DNA of 64,000 nt, from NCBI GenBank assembly GCA_018398805.1, contig JAGFBZ010000363.1:1713986-1777985 (forward strand), written 5' to 3'. The translations under genes were made by a program, and so were the position numbers. The stretch comes from Hirundichthys speculiger (lineage: Eukaryota > Chordata > Actinopteri > Beloniformes > Exocoetidae). This document shows positions 51,701-61,874 of this stretch, in pieces. Each line of letters opens with the position of its first letter. Within the stretch, counting starts at the first letter, position 1. The notes beneath the pieces were generated by a model, which was not told the origin of the DNA, did no database searches, and saw only the letters and a list, made by a program, of their open reading frames with translations.

Positions 51701-51857
51701 TCAGGTCCGATACGTATCCGATTTCTTCAAGCAGCGGCCTCCGCGTCGCTGCATGCAACCAGAGGAGTCAGAGATCGAACACCTCGAACGCAAACCGCAT
51801 TCGCAGCCTTTGGACTCGCAGCCAGGAAACCACTACAACTGCTCCGGACCCGTATGA
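30789..51857 (+). CDS. plpp2: plpp2, phospholipid phosphatase 2 (with an apparent frameshift in exon 2)
   Basis: Six exons: 30789-30849, 47960-48112, 48201-48463, 48903-48960, 50064-50240 and 51705-51857 (TGA). Removing one base from exon 2 gives 864 bases, 287 residues; human PLPP2 has 288. It is a six-pass membrane enzyme that dephosphorylates phosphatidic acid, lysophosphatidate, ceramide-1-phosphate and sphingosine-1-phosphate at the outer face of membranes. All three PAP2 motifs are present: C1 KFTIGRPRP (exon 3), C2 YSGHSSFG (exon 4), and C3 [13 protein letters not shown] (exon 5) with the catalytic histidine. NCTGN in exon 3 is a likely N-glycosylation site. In exon 2 the frame is correct to AGC TAT CCC; then one extra T at 48046-48047 shifts it, while downstream sequence in the other frame ([14 protein letters not shown]) is clearly family-like. 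The exon 2/3 phase also works only without the extra base. So this is either a sequence error or a disabling allele. The start [14 protein letters not shown] fits the family N-terminus. Confidence 0.93.
31440..31464. repeat. Poly(T) tract
   Basis: About 25 consecutive T residues in plpp2 intron 1. A similar poly(A) tract lies at 32305-32327. Confidence 0.8.
32895..33215. repeat. Dispersed repeat family R1, copy 2
   Basis: This shares CAGATGTGCTCCAGATTTCA, 'AGTTTTGACA' and CCCATGTCTGGTGGATG with the copy at 23130-23470. It extends further left, with 'GGCGCTGCCAGTTGCTTTGT' and 'GTCAGCCATGTCGCAGCAGG' blocks. Same orientation as copy 1. It lies in plpp2 intron 1. Confidence 0.65.
34060..34092. 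repeat. (TTA)n microsatellite
   Basis: Eight or so TTA units ending in TAATAATTAATAAA, in plpp2 intron 1. Confidence 0.8.
34608..35614. repeat. ~1-kb minisatellite of a 16-bp unit in plpp2 intron 1
   Basis: About 60 head-to-tail copies of a 16-base unit, consensus CTTAAAGAGACGGAAG. Recurrent variants have GGAGG or GGGGC in place of GGAAG, and TTAATGAGAC in place of TTAAAGAGAC. Variants are not random: in 35160-35290 and 35390-35470 two variant units alternate as a 32-base dimer. Adjacent GGAAG and CTTAA units create AAGCTT (HindIII) sites. A few units have deletions, for example near 35282. There are no unique spacers, so it is not a CRISPR-like array. Confidence 0.97.
36147..36210 (-). repeat. 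3' tail of an L2-like non-LTR element, reverse orientation
   Basis: Tandem CAATCAAAT-type units are followed by CCTTTATTGTCACTGTTCAC. Read on the minus strand this is a GTGACAATAAAGG terminus with a short tandem tail, the same plan as at 10704-10790. No body is visible. Confidence 0.5.
36491..36513. repeat. (CA)n microsatellite
   Basis: About ten CA units in plpp2 intron 1. Confidence 0.85.
36514..37953. other. plpp2 intron 1, no further feature
   Basis: Non-coding. A (TG)n-like stretch lies near 37180 and a poly(T) tract at 37850-37869. Open frames on both strands have no recognisable protein character. Confidence 0.5.
37954..38933 (-). mobile_element. Tc1/mariner element with internal deletion
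   Basis: The left end CAGTTTGAAATAACAGCAGT matches the reverse complement of the right end (GTTTTCAGAATAACAGCAGT). Both are followed inward by GTGTTC/TTTAAA and then GAGTAAAGCTCAAAATC, so the terminal repeats exceed 50 bases. TA precedes the left end. The interior resembles a Tc1-like transposase on the minus strand: TTCTATTGGATCAAGGTCCG near 38419 and CTGTTCTTCTGAGCAATGTC near 38601 are typical pieces. Most of the transposase middle is missing, so the element is not autonomous. Confidence 0.75.
39139..39270. mobile_element. hAT-like terminus, single end
   Basis: CAGTGGTTCCCAAACTTCTT and the following GGGGCCCCC are typical of one end of non-autonomous fish hAT elements. No matching right end is seen; an L2 fragment begins within about 50 bases. 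Confidence 0.45.
39270..40490 (+). mobile_element. 5'-truncated L2-type LINE with reverse transcriptase fragment
   Basis: Two overlapping open pieces, 39293-39679 and 39699-40217, encode the reverse transcriptase in different frames, so at least one frameshift is present. Recognisable blocks are [17 protein letters not shown], the [16 protein letters not shown] block, [12 protein letters not shown] (catalytic motif A), [13 protein letters not shown] and [12 protein letters not shown] (catalytic FADD). After a stop at 40217 the similarity continues with [18 protein letters not shown] to ~40480. The element is defective, sits in plpp2 intron 1 and is sense to that gene. Confidence 0.9.
40792..41064 (-). 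other. Unrecognised reverse-strand ORF with protein-like composition
   Basis: About 85 codons on the minus strand next to the L2 fragment. It contains [20 protein letters not shown] and [17 protein letters not shown], rich in Cys and Trp and not low-complexity. No intact domain is recognised. It may be an exon captured by a mobile element, a pseudogene fragment, or part of an unknown transposon. An AATAAA in the same orientation occurs near 40690. Confidence 0.25.
41065..45049. other. plpp2 intron 1, mostly unassigned
   Basis: AT-rich non-coding sequence with short simple tracts: poly(T) at 42907-42921 and (AAAT/AAATAAAC)n near 43956-43980. A reverse-strand open stretch at 44165-44438 has no recognised similarity. 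Nothing else is supported. Confidence 0.45.
45050..45620. repeat. Unclassified repeat with internal near-tandem units
   Basis: It begins with a run of 'GATAACTG/CGATAAC' motifs (45060-45150). It then carries three imperfect copies of a unit containing AAACTGAAAAAGTGCATTCC (near 45400, 45490 and 45580) and two copies of ACTGACACAAGTTAGA (near 45455 and 45551). It looks like the terminal region of a non-autonomous DNA element, but no ends or target duplication are found. Confidence 0.4.
45621..47959. other. plpp2 intron 1, last part
   Basis: Non-coding with a poly(T) tract at 47066-47085. It ends in CTCCTCTCCAG, the acceptor of exon 2. No other feature is recognised. Confidence 0.5.
48690..48775 (+). 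repeat. Fragment of a common fish dispersed repeat
   Basis: GGGATCAAATCCCAGCTGGG, TCTTTCTGTGTGGA and CTCCGGGTACTCCTGTTTCC match a repeat widespread in fish genomes. The first block resembles a tRNA B-box region, so it may be tRNA-SINE related. It is internally deleted and lies in plpp2 intron 3. Confidence 0.5.
49291..49961. mobile_element. Mariner-type MITE, 671 bp, with TA target duplication
   Basis: The left end is CAGTGATCCCTTATTTTTCG and the reverse complement of the right end is CAGTGATCCCTTGCCACTTC, so the first 12 bases are identical. TA flanks both ends (49289-49290 and 49962-49963). There is no transposase. It lies in plpp2 intron 4. The interior contains ACAACAACAACAA and a short direct duplication (ATTACCCATAAGGC, twice near 49780-49805). 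Confidence 0.85.
51040..51185. repeat. Dispersed repeat family R1, copy 3 (short)
   Basis: It shares 'CAACTTGGGTTTTGGCCAGA', 'CTCATCAGCTAGTTTTGATA', 'CAACAAGTGTTGTGAGGGTC' and 'AGGTGTGGCCCAAAGG' with copies 1 and 2. It is truncated on the right. Confidence 0.6.
51483..51528. repeat. Perfect inverted repeat, 21-base arms, 4-5 base loop
   Basis: The left arm GAAACGCTTCCATGATGTAA pairs perfectly with the right arm TTACATCATGGAAGCGTTTC across a TGCAT loop. One more A-T pair extends the stem outward. It lies in plpp2 intron 5, about 175 bases before the last exon. Confidence 0.9.
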
Positions 51858-52515
51858 GCACCTGTCTCAGCAGCTTTCACCCACCTGGGCCCTCTGACAG
51901 CACCGCTGTTACCCAACAATGTGCAACAAATTAAAAGGAGAAAAAAAAAAAATCCACTGAAACATCTTCCCAGCAGTTTCACAGCTATGTAAACTGGGAT
52001 TCCCAGTACCTGTTGAAACAGAAGCTCCATGCCTGTTTTATAGTGTGGGTGGTTGTGTTGCAAAATAAGGCTGGTTGTGTGTGTGTGGTTTTTGTGCAAC
52101 AGTATGCAGTGACTATGTAAATATGTTTTGTTCTTTATGATCTAGTCCTCGACAAGAAGTGTCGGATCTGTGTGGAACAGTTCATTTTGTGAGTTCAACT
52201 GAAAGTGACTGATTGCAAAAGGATTCTTCTGTCCCTGAGTGGAGCAACGAAACCTTGTAAGCTGAATGTTTCCACGTTGGAACATTCAGATAAAACTATT
52301 TTATCTACACTGGAGCAAGCTTGCATCTGCCTGTCCCTGACACTTTAATTTTTCTCTGCAGATATATTGCCATGTGTACAATATGTGCACGAGTAATAAT
52401 GTACAGATTTCTCTTACTAGTTGTAAACACAGGCAACAGGACGCAGCAGAGAAGCTCACATTTTTAAAAATCTTGTTCGTAACTACTGCATCTAATAAAT
52501 TTTGTAGCATTTTAA
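51858..52515 (+). other. plpp2: plpp2 3' untranslated region
   Basis: Non-coding after the TGA at 51855-51857. It includes an A run at 51940-51951 and a GT-rich stretch near 52075-52090. It probably ends shortly after the AATAAA at 52494-52499. Confidence 0.55.
52494..52499 (+). promoter_or_regulatory. plpp2: Poly(A) signal of plpp2
   Basis: Canonical AATAAA about 640 bases after the plpp2 stop. Confidence 0.5.
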
Positions 52516-55500
52516 GAATGTATAACCACTAATTTTCTGTAATGTTTAACTTTTTTTTTTCTTTTACTGAGACATACTTCATCTTAAAAAAAACTGATAT
52601 TTTTGGTGGCCAAGTGCCAATGTAGACAAAGGGGCATATTCATCCCAAAAATTCACAAACCACTTCAACCATTTTATCTGTAACCTCTGGCAAAACTGTT
52701 AAATTTTTTTGTTTCACTTTTTTATATATATAAATATTGGCCAGCATGCTCAGTGTCTGTGTTTTTTTTTCCTTCAGTAGCAAAAGAAAAGACATGAATA
52801 CCAGTAATTTGTAAGAACTGGCAATGAAGGAATCCTTTTCTCTTTTGTTGTTGTTATTGCATTTTTCCTCCTTTCAGAGTCGTACTCTGCTTGTATTCAA
52901 AGTGTGCTGGACACTGACGCAGGTTCCTGCCTGAACATGCTGCTGCCTGTTGCGAGATTCGTTCCTTCCACTCTCGGAGGCCTGTTGAGCCATACTGCAA
53001 ATGTTCAGAGCGTTGAGAGTAATTGTTTTTTTTCCCCGTCACAACTATGATCCCCATTACAGAAGGATTACCACGTTAAACACTTGAAACGATTTACACA
53101 CAAGGTCATTTTACTTTTATGTATGTAGTCATAGACTGCACACAATTATCAAGACACACCAGCAGTTTGACTTCACTACTTTTATGAACATTTTCAACCT
53201 TTAAATCCACACAATCTGTACTGCACGTTTCACTGATAAATGCTGATTTCAACTGCTGGCCACTAAGTATTTAGTTGGTTTTTCCCTTCAAACAAGGAGG
53301 AAGAGAACAAAAGTGAACACTTATCCATTTTTAATAAGAAAATACTGATTAGAGCAGCTTTAATCTGACAAGGTTACAGTGAAATGTTTCAAATCTGAAA
53401 AGAATCGGGTCAAGTCTTAAAATCACAAGCTTGCATCTAAAGATCTTCATACCATCCACTACACTGGCTGCTGCAAAAAAAATAAAATAAAAAAAAAAAA
53501 AGGTTGGAATACCTTTAACTTTGATAACAGCACACATTCATTTCAGCAAGCCCATGCAATATTATAACATTTATTTCTGTCCAGAATTAAAATTTTCTTC
53601 AGAAATCTTGCACTGATAAGGAGTTGGATCGCAGCAGAAAATCGTCCTGGAGCACATCCCAAATGTTTTTGACAAACTGGGATTAAAGATATGGCAAGTA
53701 ATTTCTGGATGACGATTAATTTTCATTCTCTTAATGCGACAAGGGTACTTGGGTACTACGAGGGTAATAATTAGTGCGGGGGGGGGGGTGGTTTATAAGT
53801 GTAGATGTTAAAGGCAGTATAAGCGAGTTCTGGATGACATTTGAAAAAAAAATAAAAAAGAAAAATCAGCAGTACAAGGGAGCTACTACCTCTCTCTCTC
53901 CCTCCCCAAGAAAACATGTCCCATCGTGAGCGTGAACTCCATCCTGCACCCCAAAACGTTTGTTATGGTTTTGAAGGGGCCAGGGGGGTCTCTCTCTGTT
54001 TATACAGCCAAGGCTGTGTATGAAGACTTTTTTTTTTGGTTTTTAAATTAGTGTAGTAACGAGATGGCCAGCTATCGGATGGTGACATACTATCAAGCAT
54101 ACGCAATTGACGACTCATGTCTTTTATTTGTAAGGCACCAGAGAAGCTTCCTTACGGCTAAAAGGTTGATTCATTCTCATGTGAGTACACAGTTGCTTGC
54201 TTACATTGTAGGGTTTTTCTTTTTCTCTTTTGTCCCAGATATTTTAAAATGCATGTTTATAATCACATTTAACAGTTTTTAGTTTGCACAAAAAAAAAGA
54301 GAGAAAACATTTACAAACCTAAATATGTTACATTTTACAGCCCAATGTGAGAATGAACGAGGGGGGGAGGGTCAAACAAAAAAAAAAAGAAAAAAAAACA
54401 TGGTATACAACATTGTGCCTCTTATTGTAGGCTTGTAATGCACACACATACACGCACAAGTCTTCCATGATACACACATTAAAAAGCAGCTTTGAAACAT
54501 ACAAAAACACTTTAAAAAATATGTATATTGATATATTCATATGTATACAAATTGGCCCTTCACAGCAAAACAAACAACCATACATGTCTGAGTTTTGCTT
54601 ACATGGTTTTCTAGAGAGAGACTTCAGTATATGGAGCACAAACTAATGATCTGCCTTCTCGATATATTTAAGTCAAATCTCCAGGAAGGGAAACTCTTCA
54701 CACTCTCCAACGACAACACAGACAGGAACACGCAAAACTTGAAATTAAAATACAGAGGAGCGGTTTTAAGCTTGTATCTTAGACAGTAGAGGTTGATTCT
54801 CAAAATCCTGGAAATCATTCATAAGGGCATGAAAACTTAATCAGAAAATGGAGAAAAAAAAAAAAATTGATCACAAAAAAGGGCCTGTAATACAAAGCAG
54901 GTTCAACATATCCAGGGTTTCTTTACCTGGCTCAACTAATCATGCTAAGCAGTATCACAACACGATTTACTAACTCATAATTCAATGCCCAGGATTTCTG
55001 ATTTAGATAAATGGACGGTGTTGGCACAAAAAAGACAAATTATAATCATGGATCTGGAGCTGCATATTTCTAACAGAGAAAAACTATAACCCTAGAAAAA
55101 GAAAAGAAAAAGAACATATATAGATGATGAAGTGTGAGTGCATAAAGTCATAAGCTTAGGAATATCAATGCCACATCATTAAAGCAACAGTAGATCACAT
55201 GAGTTAAGATTGTACATCTTATTACATTAATGTGCCACAGATGGAGCCTATTCAGGCAAAGAAGTTTCAGTCTTTTTCAGTCAGATGCAGTACTGGTTGC
55301 TTTCAGTATGCTTTGCATTAAATAAAGAACACACATCAAAAACAACTTACTTTTGTCATTCCAGGTCTAAATTGCTCAATAAAAATGGTTTTAATGGTCC
55401 AGGGTTTTCAACAAGTTTTTTTTTTCTTTACAACAGTTATTTAAGATGGATGTGGAGTTAATATGATTGTTAAGACTAAAGTATGACGTTGTGCACTGTA

Positions 55501-58049
55501 TGAAAAAATATCAAGGAAACCTTCTACAGTCTGTAAAGCTTAAAGCCACTATGATGCAGTACCACCCCTGACCACATGGGGGCAGCATATCACAGGTAAG
55601 TTCATGCATCAGCCCCTGGTGTCAGACACAACAAAGTGCGCCTTCAGTGGGAAAAAGTGGTATTGCAAGACATGCTGACCCATCCCTGCTTGTTTGCCCA
55701 GTATTGTCTGTGGCTCTTATTTCTATACAGCAGATGTATATGCCTCCATGTGGTCAGAAGTGGTATTGCTACATAAAGATATAGGATTAACATTACTTTC
55801 AAATCTTTAAAGTTCAAGAGACATGTTATAGAGTATCAGCTAAGTTTAAGGCTGTATAAGCATTCCCTTCTGCTGAGATCTGACATAAAAATGCTTCTAA
55901 CTGAAAGTCAAACAGAGGTGGAAAATCATTTTAATGGGACAAAGTAGCTCAAATTTCCATAAGCCAATGTCATTGAATCTTTTATTCTACTCTCCTCGAG
56001 TAGAACTGACTGACTGACTGGTCAGGAGGTGGCACTTTTACATGTGTTGATGTCATGAAACCTAACTGCAGCTTTGCTTTCCATCGTAAGTCACAGCTTT
56101 CGTGATACTGAAAACCCAGACTTGAATTTGAAGTTACCTCACTAAGCCACTGATCCTGCTTCGTAATATAGTGTAGATCCCTGGATCAGTTGACAACTGC
56201 CTTGTTAATTTCATGTTTGGTTGGAGAGCACTGCTGCCCTCTGCTGCTTTGAACAGAGAACATTCCTCAATCCTAATCCCAGATGTGGTCCAGTTTTACA
56301 CAACATAAGAGCAAGCAAGCACTATGCACAGTTTTTGCACACCAAAATTAGCTTTTGCCAAAGAAAAATTGTCAAAATACATCAATTAAACAATTATCTA
56401 AAGAAAACAAACAAACACTATTTTAAAAGACAAGTGTCAGAATAAGATGAGAAACAGTAATGTGTTTCAAAGCATTTAAGCAAATTTTCTGAGGTGTTCC
56501 AAGAGTTGATTCTTTATCAGCAAATATTTTTTGCCAGCTGCTAACAGTTGCTCCTTTTCTTTTGTGTACTGCAGTGAATCAAGACTGTTCTGACTAAACT
56601 TCCACTTTCCCTCCACTACTCCAGCATCAGCACTCCAAAACAAACAAAAAAAAAAATGACAAACCCATTCCCACACCTACAAGTCGCTTTCCACATCTCC
56701 AAATTAATGTATTTACATAGTTAAAGATGTCTAATGAGCCATGTTTAGTCTATGAAACACGGAGGTGGTGGGAGGGGAGGGTTCACAGTACGTTAGTATA
56801 ATAATGATGCAGAAATGTCAGACGTATTAGAATAGAATTAATTTGAGCCAAATACTAGAATAGTTTCTGATACTGTCCTGCTCAGTAATCACTATTGCTG
56901 AGATTCTCTTCAGGGTGCTTGAATTATTGCAGAGGACTGTACTGAAATTCCTCAGAAGCTGGAATAAGGTTTTTGTTTTTTTAAAGCTGTGTTACTGACA
57001 CTGCTGGTGCACAGTGCAACACATAAGGGAAATTTACAAGCTGTTGACAGGTTAAGAAAAAATATCAAGCAGACTATCCAGATGAGTGTGATATAAACAG
57101 GATAAAACCTAAAATATTTACTGAAACACAGACTGTTAGAGAACGCTGGACACAAAAGGGTGCTTTGTTTGTAAAACTTTAAGAAGTGTGTTGTATTCTT
57201 GGAGAGCACTCTTTGTTGCTTGCAGAACTTCAGCACCTTACCTACAACAGATATTTAATCCAAAAATAAAATACCACATGCAGTATTCCTGCCTGGTTCT
57301 CTGGATTCTGTTCAAGTATTGTCTAATACCATTTTTTACACCAAAAGCAGGGTTTAATGATAGGGTGGGGAGGCAGGGGGGCAGGAAAATACATATGGGA
57401 AAAAAAAGTAAAAACAAAAAATAAGAAACAATCGTCTTGTTTACAATCACATGAACACAACTTTTCAGGTCTAATGATATTCCTGGCTACATGTCAAATT
57501 ACAGCTTTCTGGACTGTGCATTTCATATTTGAGGTGTTGGGGTAGTTTTAGACAACTGGGATGTTCTTTAAAACCGATTACCGTGACTGGAACGCTGCAG
57601 CAAGAGATGGACTAGAGGGGACATGGAAATAAACACTGTCTAATGTTGTAAAAATAAATCTGAAAGAGACTTATTCATGTACAGGAGGATGCAGTTATAG
57701 AGTCAACTCTAACAATGACTTTGGAGGGGAGGGGGGGGTCCATTAAAAATGTACAAGCGTCAACTGAGTCTATTACCACTAACTAATTAGAAAATTACAC
57801 TCAATTTCCACCAGTCAGTTTCCCACCAGTCAGTTTCATCCTCTGCACATCCAAATGTTTTCAGCTTCATCCTCTTTGCTCATCAGTCTTGTAATTACTC
57901 TTCTACAACATTTTGCAACCAGACTTACATCAATCACCGTTTACAGTTACAGCCTAACCTCTTTTTTTTTTTTTTCTCGATACTAGGGACACCTAATTCC
58001 ACTCCCACCCCTCCTCCTGACCCCTTCAATGTGTCTGCACTCGTCTGAC
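52516..58049 (-). other. Region between convergent plpp2 and tle5; includes tle5 3' untranslated region
   Basis: No coding exon is recognised on either strand. Minus-strand AATAAA candidates (TTTATT on plus) occur near 53570, 54123 and 55979, so the end of the tle5 transcript is not fixed. Simple features are a G run at 53780-53788, several A and T runs, and an inverted repeat at 55556-55769 listed separately. Confidence 0.4.
55556..55769. repeat. 214-bp element with ~34-bp inverted ends containing CTCF-like motifs
   Basis: The left end GCAGTACCACCCCTGACCAC plus ATGGGGGCAGCATATC matches the reverse complement of the right end (GCAATACCACTTCTGACCAC plus ATGGAGGCATATAC) with a few mismatches. 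The left arm contains CCACATGGGGGCAG, close to the vertebrate CTCF core; the right arm has CCACATGGAGGCA in the opposite orientation. It may be a short MITE or a structured RNA region downstream of tle5. Confidence 0.6.
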
Positions 58050-61000
58050 CTAGTCTGACTTGTCACCATCCTCTCCTCTGGGCACCCTCTCTGCAGCCTC
58101 TCTGGCGTTGTCCTCCTTTACTGCCTGCGGCTGGCCCTGAGAGTAGTTGGCCAAGATGGAGGAGAGGGAGAGCAGGCCGGAGCTGGAGGAGACGGCAGGC
58201 AGGGAGGGTGGGGTGAGTCCCAGGGGCAGGGGGGTCACTGGCAGGGCCAGGCCCTGGAGCTGGGACAGGTGTTGCACCTGCAGCTGTTGCTACAAACATA
58301 CCAACAGTAAAGGGACAGAGAGTTTAGGCGTCACTAATCAGAATTTATGACTGGAGCAATCAATCAATGACTTCACGGAAAACTACACATGACACATCAT
58401 TTTATGAAAATTTTTAGAGTTAGAAATTCTCAGAACACAGTACTTCATCTTAAGTTTTATATCTATAATTCCTGTGCGCGTTTGCAAATGAATAAAACAC
58501 TTCTTCACTGCATCACTGTGAAGCAGGTGTGACAAAATTAAAGTATTGAGTATGTAGAGCCAATAAAAAAAAAAAACACACTGATGATAATACACTGGCA
58601 TGCAGATTCTGGAGCACATCCTATCATTTTAAAATAACAAAACTGGCAAAAAGCAAAAATCTGCACACTTTGAAGAATTAGTGCTTTGAAACATCTTTAC
58701 TTTTGGTCTGTTTTGGATTTACTGCCCTTTTGAGGTAATGTGTTGACGACAAGAAGCAGTGAGGGCTCCAAGAAAACCTCTAGCCTAAAGCTTGATAGTC
58801 AATTTTGATTTTTGAGATGCACTCACGACCATTACCCTGTTATAGTGGCATCTTCAGCATTTTAATAAAGAACACAGCAGATGTTAATGGAATAAATCCT
58901 TTTCTTGCAGTGACCCCCCCCCCCCAGCACTGACTGCAACACAGGACCAAGGCATGATGGGTTAAACTTCATGCTCAACAGTTAAACAGGTGTTCACTTC
59001 ATGAAGGCCTGCATCCTCAGACATGCATTTGCTTAAAGAAGTTCTATATTACCTTCATCTTTATAAGATTTTTTTCTCTTTGTTCCAAAGGGCATTTAAA
59101 TGTTAATTTGTAAGGTTCTGTTGAATTTTGCGTGTACATTCGGCTGTTGCTCCACAAGAGAACAGAGCAACATCTCCAGACTGATTCCTGAAGGTCTTTG
59201 TCCATCAAACTGCCTACTTTACACAGTTAAACGGTGTTTGTGTTGCAACACAAACACCGTTTTTAAAGTAAGCAGTTGGCTAGAATGCCTTTACTGGCTG
59301 AACATTTACATTAACAATTTATTTCACTTAATGTGTGCGCAAATTTCCTAATGATCAGTGCTAATTTTATAGCATTATGCAGAAATCTGTGCTAAAATTG
59401 AAGGTGTGAACACATTTTGAAAGCTTTGAAATCTGCATAATTATATTTTTCTAAAAATGATGGTGATAATCTGATCCCAACCCAATTCAGATCTGAGCAG
59501 CAGTAAAAGTGATTCCAACTCAAATGTCACCCCGAACAGGGAGCAACCAAAATGGAAGTTACCAATGCTGCACAAAACTATAATTCTACTTTAAATGATG
59601 AGGATAATGTTTTAACTTGACCTTAAAACTTCCTGAGAATAATTTCAAAGTAGCAGAAATTCAGAGACTGGACAAAAGTGCTGTGAGGGAGTTGTTCCAA
59701 CCGCTTGTTTCAATGACAGCAAGATGGCTGCATTGAGGAACAAAACATCACACAGCAGCATCACATCTGGGGTGAAGTGTAACAAAAAAATAAATAAATT
59801 TGACTCCACTGACCCGTATGATGGAGTTCATCTCAGGAGGTGTGACCTGCTTGGCTCTTTCTATAGCACCCATGACTTGCTGCTGGTGCTGAAAGGAAGA
59901 GATTTCATGTTCATACACAAGCAGGTACTTTAACATGACTGGAGATATAACGGGATCACGTCAAATTTCACAGTTATTTCTTAAAACGATTAATAGTTGG
60001 AACTGTCACATGCATTAATTGATGTAATTGTCCCCTCTGGCATTAATAAAATATTTTACTGAATGGAAATCAATCAGAATGCAGAGAACACAAGCAAGAT
60101 GGCTTGATTATACACCAGCCTACAGACGCCTGCAAGCTTACAACATCACTGTTGTAAGGACAGAAAACCTTCTTCATTCAATGCAACTACAAGAAGGTGT
60201 AGCACATTACCTCTTGTGACAGGTAAGGCAGCACCTGAGCACAGATCCCATTCAATCTCTTCACTATTTCAGCCTGCAAAGAAAAGAGACACAAATACAA
60301 GGTCAACCATGAAAACACTAGACATGTGCGACTAGGAAGAGAATGAACATTAAGTCATTTACCTGTTTGTGCATTTCAATGTTCAGCCCGTAGGACATTT
60401 CATAATACTGCAATGGAGAGTGTACAAGAATTATATCAAGTTTAAGCTGTATTTTCTCTACCTTCCTATATCACACACAAACAATCCGTAAGAATTACAA
60501 CATACAGTCATGTGGAAAAGTTACTACTCTCTCTTTAATCCTATATTTGTTTCTGTGAAAAAAAGGAAATCATAGTGTCTTGGTAATTAGACAAATACAA
60601 CCTCACATAAACAACATAACTTTTTTTTTTTTTTTTAAACCAAGCTGTTATTTATTATAGTTAAAGTTTTTAAATCATTAAATATTTCACTTTTCATTCG
60701 CTAGCAGAGATATTTTGAAGGCATCTATCTGTGACTTGTATGTCTGAAAACAGGAAAGCCTAGTCAACCCAACATGTTGGTCTAAAGAGAGAAAATCTAT
60801 TCTTGACTCTGGTTTGTACATTAGCAGATAAAAAGTTGGCACATCTCAGTGACAAGTGTTAATGCCACACTCACCATGATGTAATGACGTTGCATCTCTG
60901 ACTTTTCAGAGGCCAGTTTATCACACTCCAACTTCAGACTGAAAAGAAAAATTGTAGTATAAATGTTAAACAACAAACACCAGTTTAAGTTGAGGAAAGG

Positions 61001-61874
61001 TTTCACTCTTCTTATCCCACACCTTACCATGGCCACACTGAGATTACCATCAGCCAGTTTAAGATTCATTTTTACACTCTAGACTGGTTGTAAACAATTA
61101 GCAAAACCCAGAGTGAGCCTTTTCCCCAAAATATCCATTTGTCCAAATATCCTTATATTAATACCAGGGCAACAGCACAGCAAAAAAAGATTAAAGATTA
61201 TTTCTCTAAGTTAGTATCTTTAACCACTACTACCATCTTTCCCTACTCTAAGAAAATGAAAAAAATGTTAAGTACAACTGCAGGTGCCAAAAAGAAAACA
61301 AAATCCTAATGTACAGTTTAAAATTTAACTGGCTCACAGGTGAGAAAAATGGAGCACTAAAGGTAGCTTGAGGCGATTTAACTAAAAAAAAACCTAGGTC
61401 TATTTGGGGAAATGTTTCCAACTGAATGAACATAATACTAAGTACAGTGCCTTGCAAAAGTATTTGGCCCCCTTGAACTTTTCAACCTTTTACCACATTA
61501 CAGGCTTCAAACATTAAGATATAAAATTTTAATTTTTGTCAAGAATCAACAACAAGTGGGAACATAATCGTGAAGAGGAATGAAATTTATTGGATATTTT
61601 AAACTTTTTTAACAAATAAAAAACTGAAAAGTGAGGCGTGCATTGCACGCCTCACTTTTTTTAAATTTATATCTTTATGTTTGAAGCCTGAAATGTGGCA
61701 AAACGTTGAAAAGTTCAAGGGGGCTGAATACTTTCGCAAGGCACTGTATGTGTGAGTGCTGTTGGTAGCTGCGTACCTGTGATACTGTGCTTGGAGGAAC
61801 TGGAACTCATCCTTGATGCGGTCACATGAGTCAGAGGTGGTGAATTTCAGAGGCTGACTGGACTGAGAGGACGC
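58050..61874 (-). CDS. tle5: tle5 (aes), short Groucho-family co-regulator, lacking only its first exon
   Basis: Six minus-strand exons in transcription order: 61874-61777, 60938-60875, 60407-60363, 60273-60211, 59888-59814 and 58289-58050 (stop TAG at 58052-58050). All junctions keep phase, giving 194 residues; human TLE5 has 197, so only about eight N-terminal residues (first exon) are missing, off the right edge or unseen. Visible blocks are [74 protein letters not shown] and [15 protein letters not shown], which form the helical Q (tetramerisation) domain. A proline- and leucine-rich GP-like region follows ([20 protein letters not shown]) and the protein ends GDKSD. There is no CcN, SP or WD40 region, which separates it from full-length TLE1-4. 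In mammals TLE5 oligomerises with TLE proteins in the nucleus and antagonises Groucho repression, including in Notch and Wnt targets. Confidence 0.95.
58912..58925. repeat. Poly(C) tract in a tle5 intron
   Basis: Twelve consecutive C residues (G-run on the coding strand) in the last tle5 intron. Confidence 0.8.
59208..59277. repeat. Strong palindrome/hairpin in the last tle5 intron
   Basis: The core is a loopless 34-base palindrome at 59229-59262: AAACGGTGTTTGTGTTG followed directly by its reverse complement. Outside it, AACTGC-TACTTTA on the left pairs with TAAAGTA-GCAGTT on the right, with small bulges. Total stem about 30 pairs. Confidence 0.9.
61445..61746. mobile_element. Tc1-type foldback MITE, 302 bp, with TA target duplication
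   Basis: The left end is CAGTGCCTTGCAAAAGTATT and the right end is its reverse complement with one or two changes. The two halves remain complementary inward for ~85 bases, through 'CCCCCTTGAACTTTTCAA' and 'CAGGCTTCAAACAT'. TA flanks both ends (61443-61444 and 61747-61748). A second small palindrome, AAGTGAGGCGTGCATTGCAC and its complement, lies at the centre (about 61629-61658). No coding capacity. It lies in the tle5 intron between the first two visible exons. Confidence 0.88.

Larger units (their letters stand above)
50241..51704. other. plpp2 intron 5
   Basis: Non-coding apart from the R1 repeat copy (51040-51185) and the hairpin (51483-51528), listed separately. The 157-codon reverse-strand frame at 50353-50826 shows no domain. 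Confidence 0.5.

Noticed and set aside
58050..61874. A full-length TLE (Groucho) gene
   Set aside because: The last exon ends in GDKSD and a stop right after the GP-like region, as in TLE5; no WD40 exons are found downstream on the minus strand.
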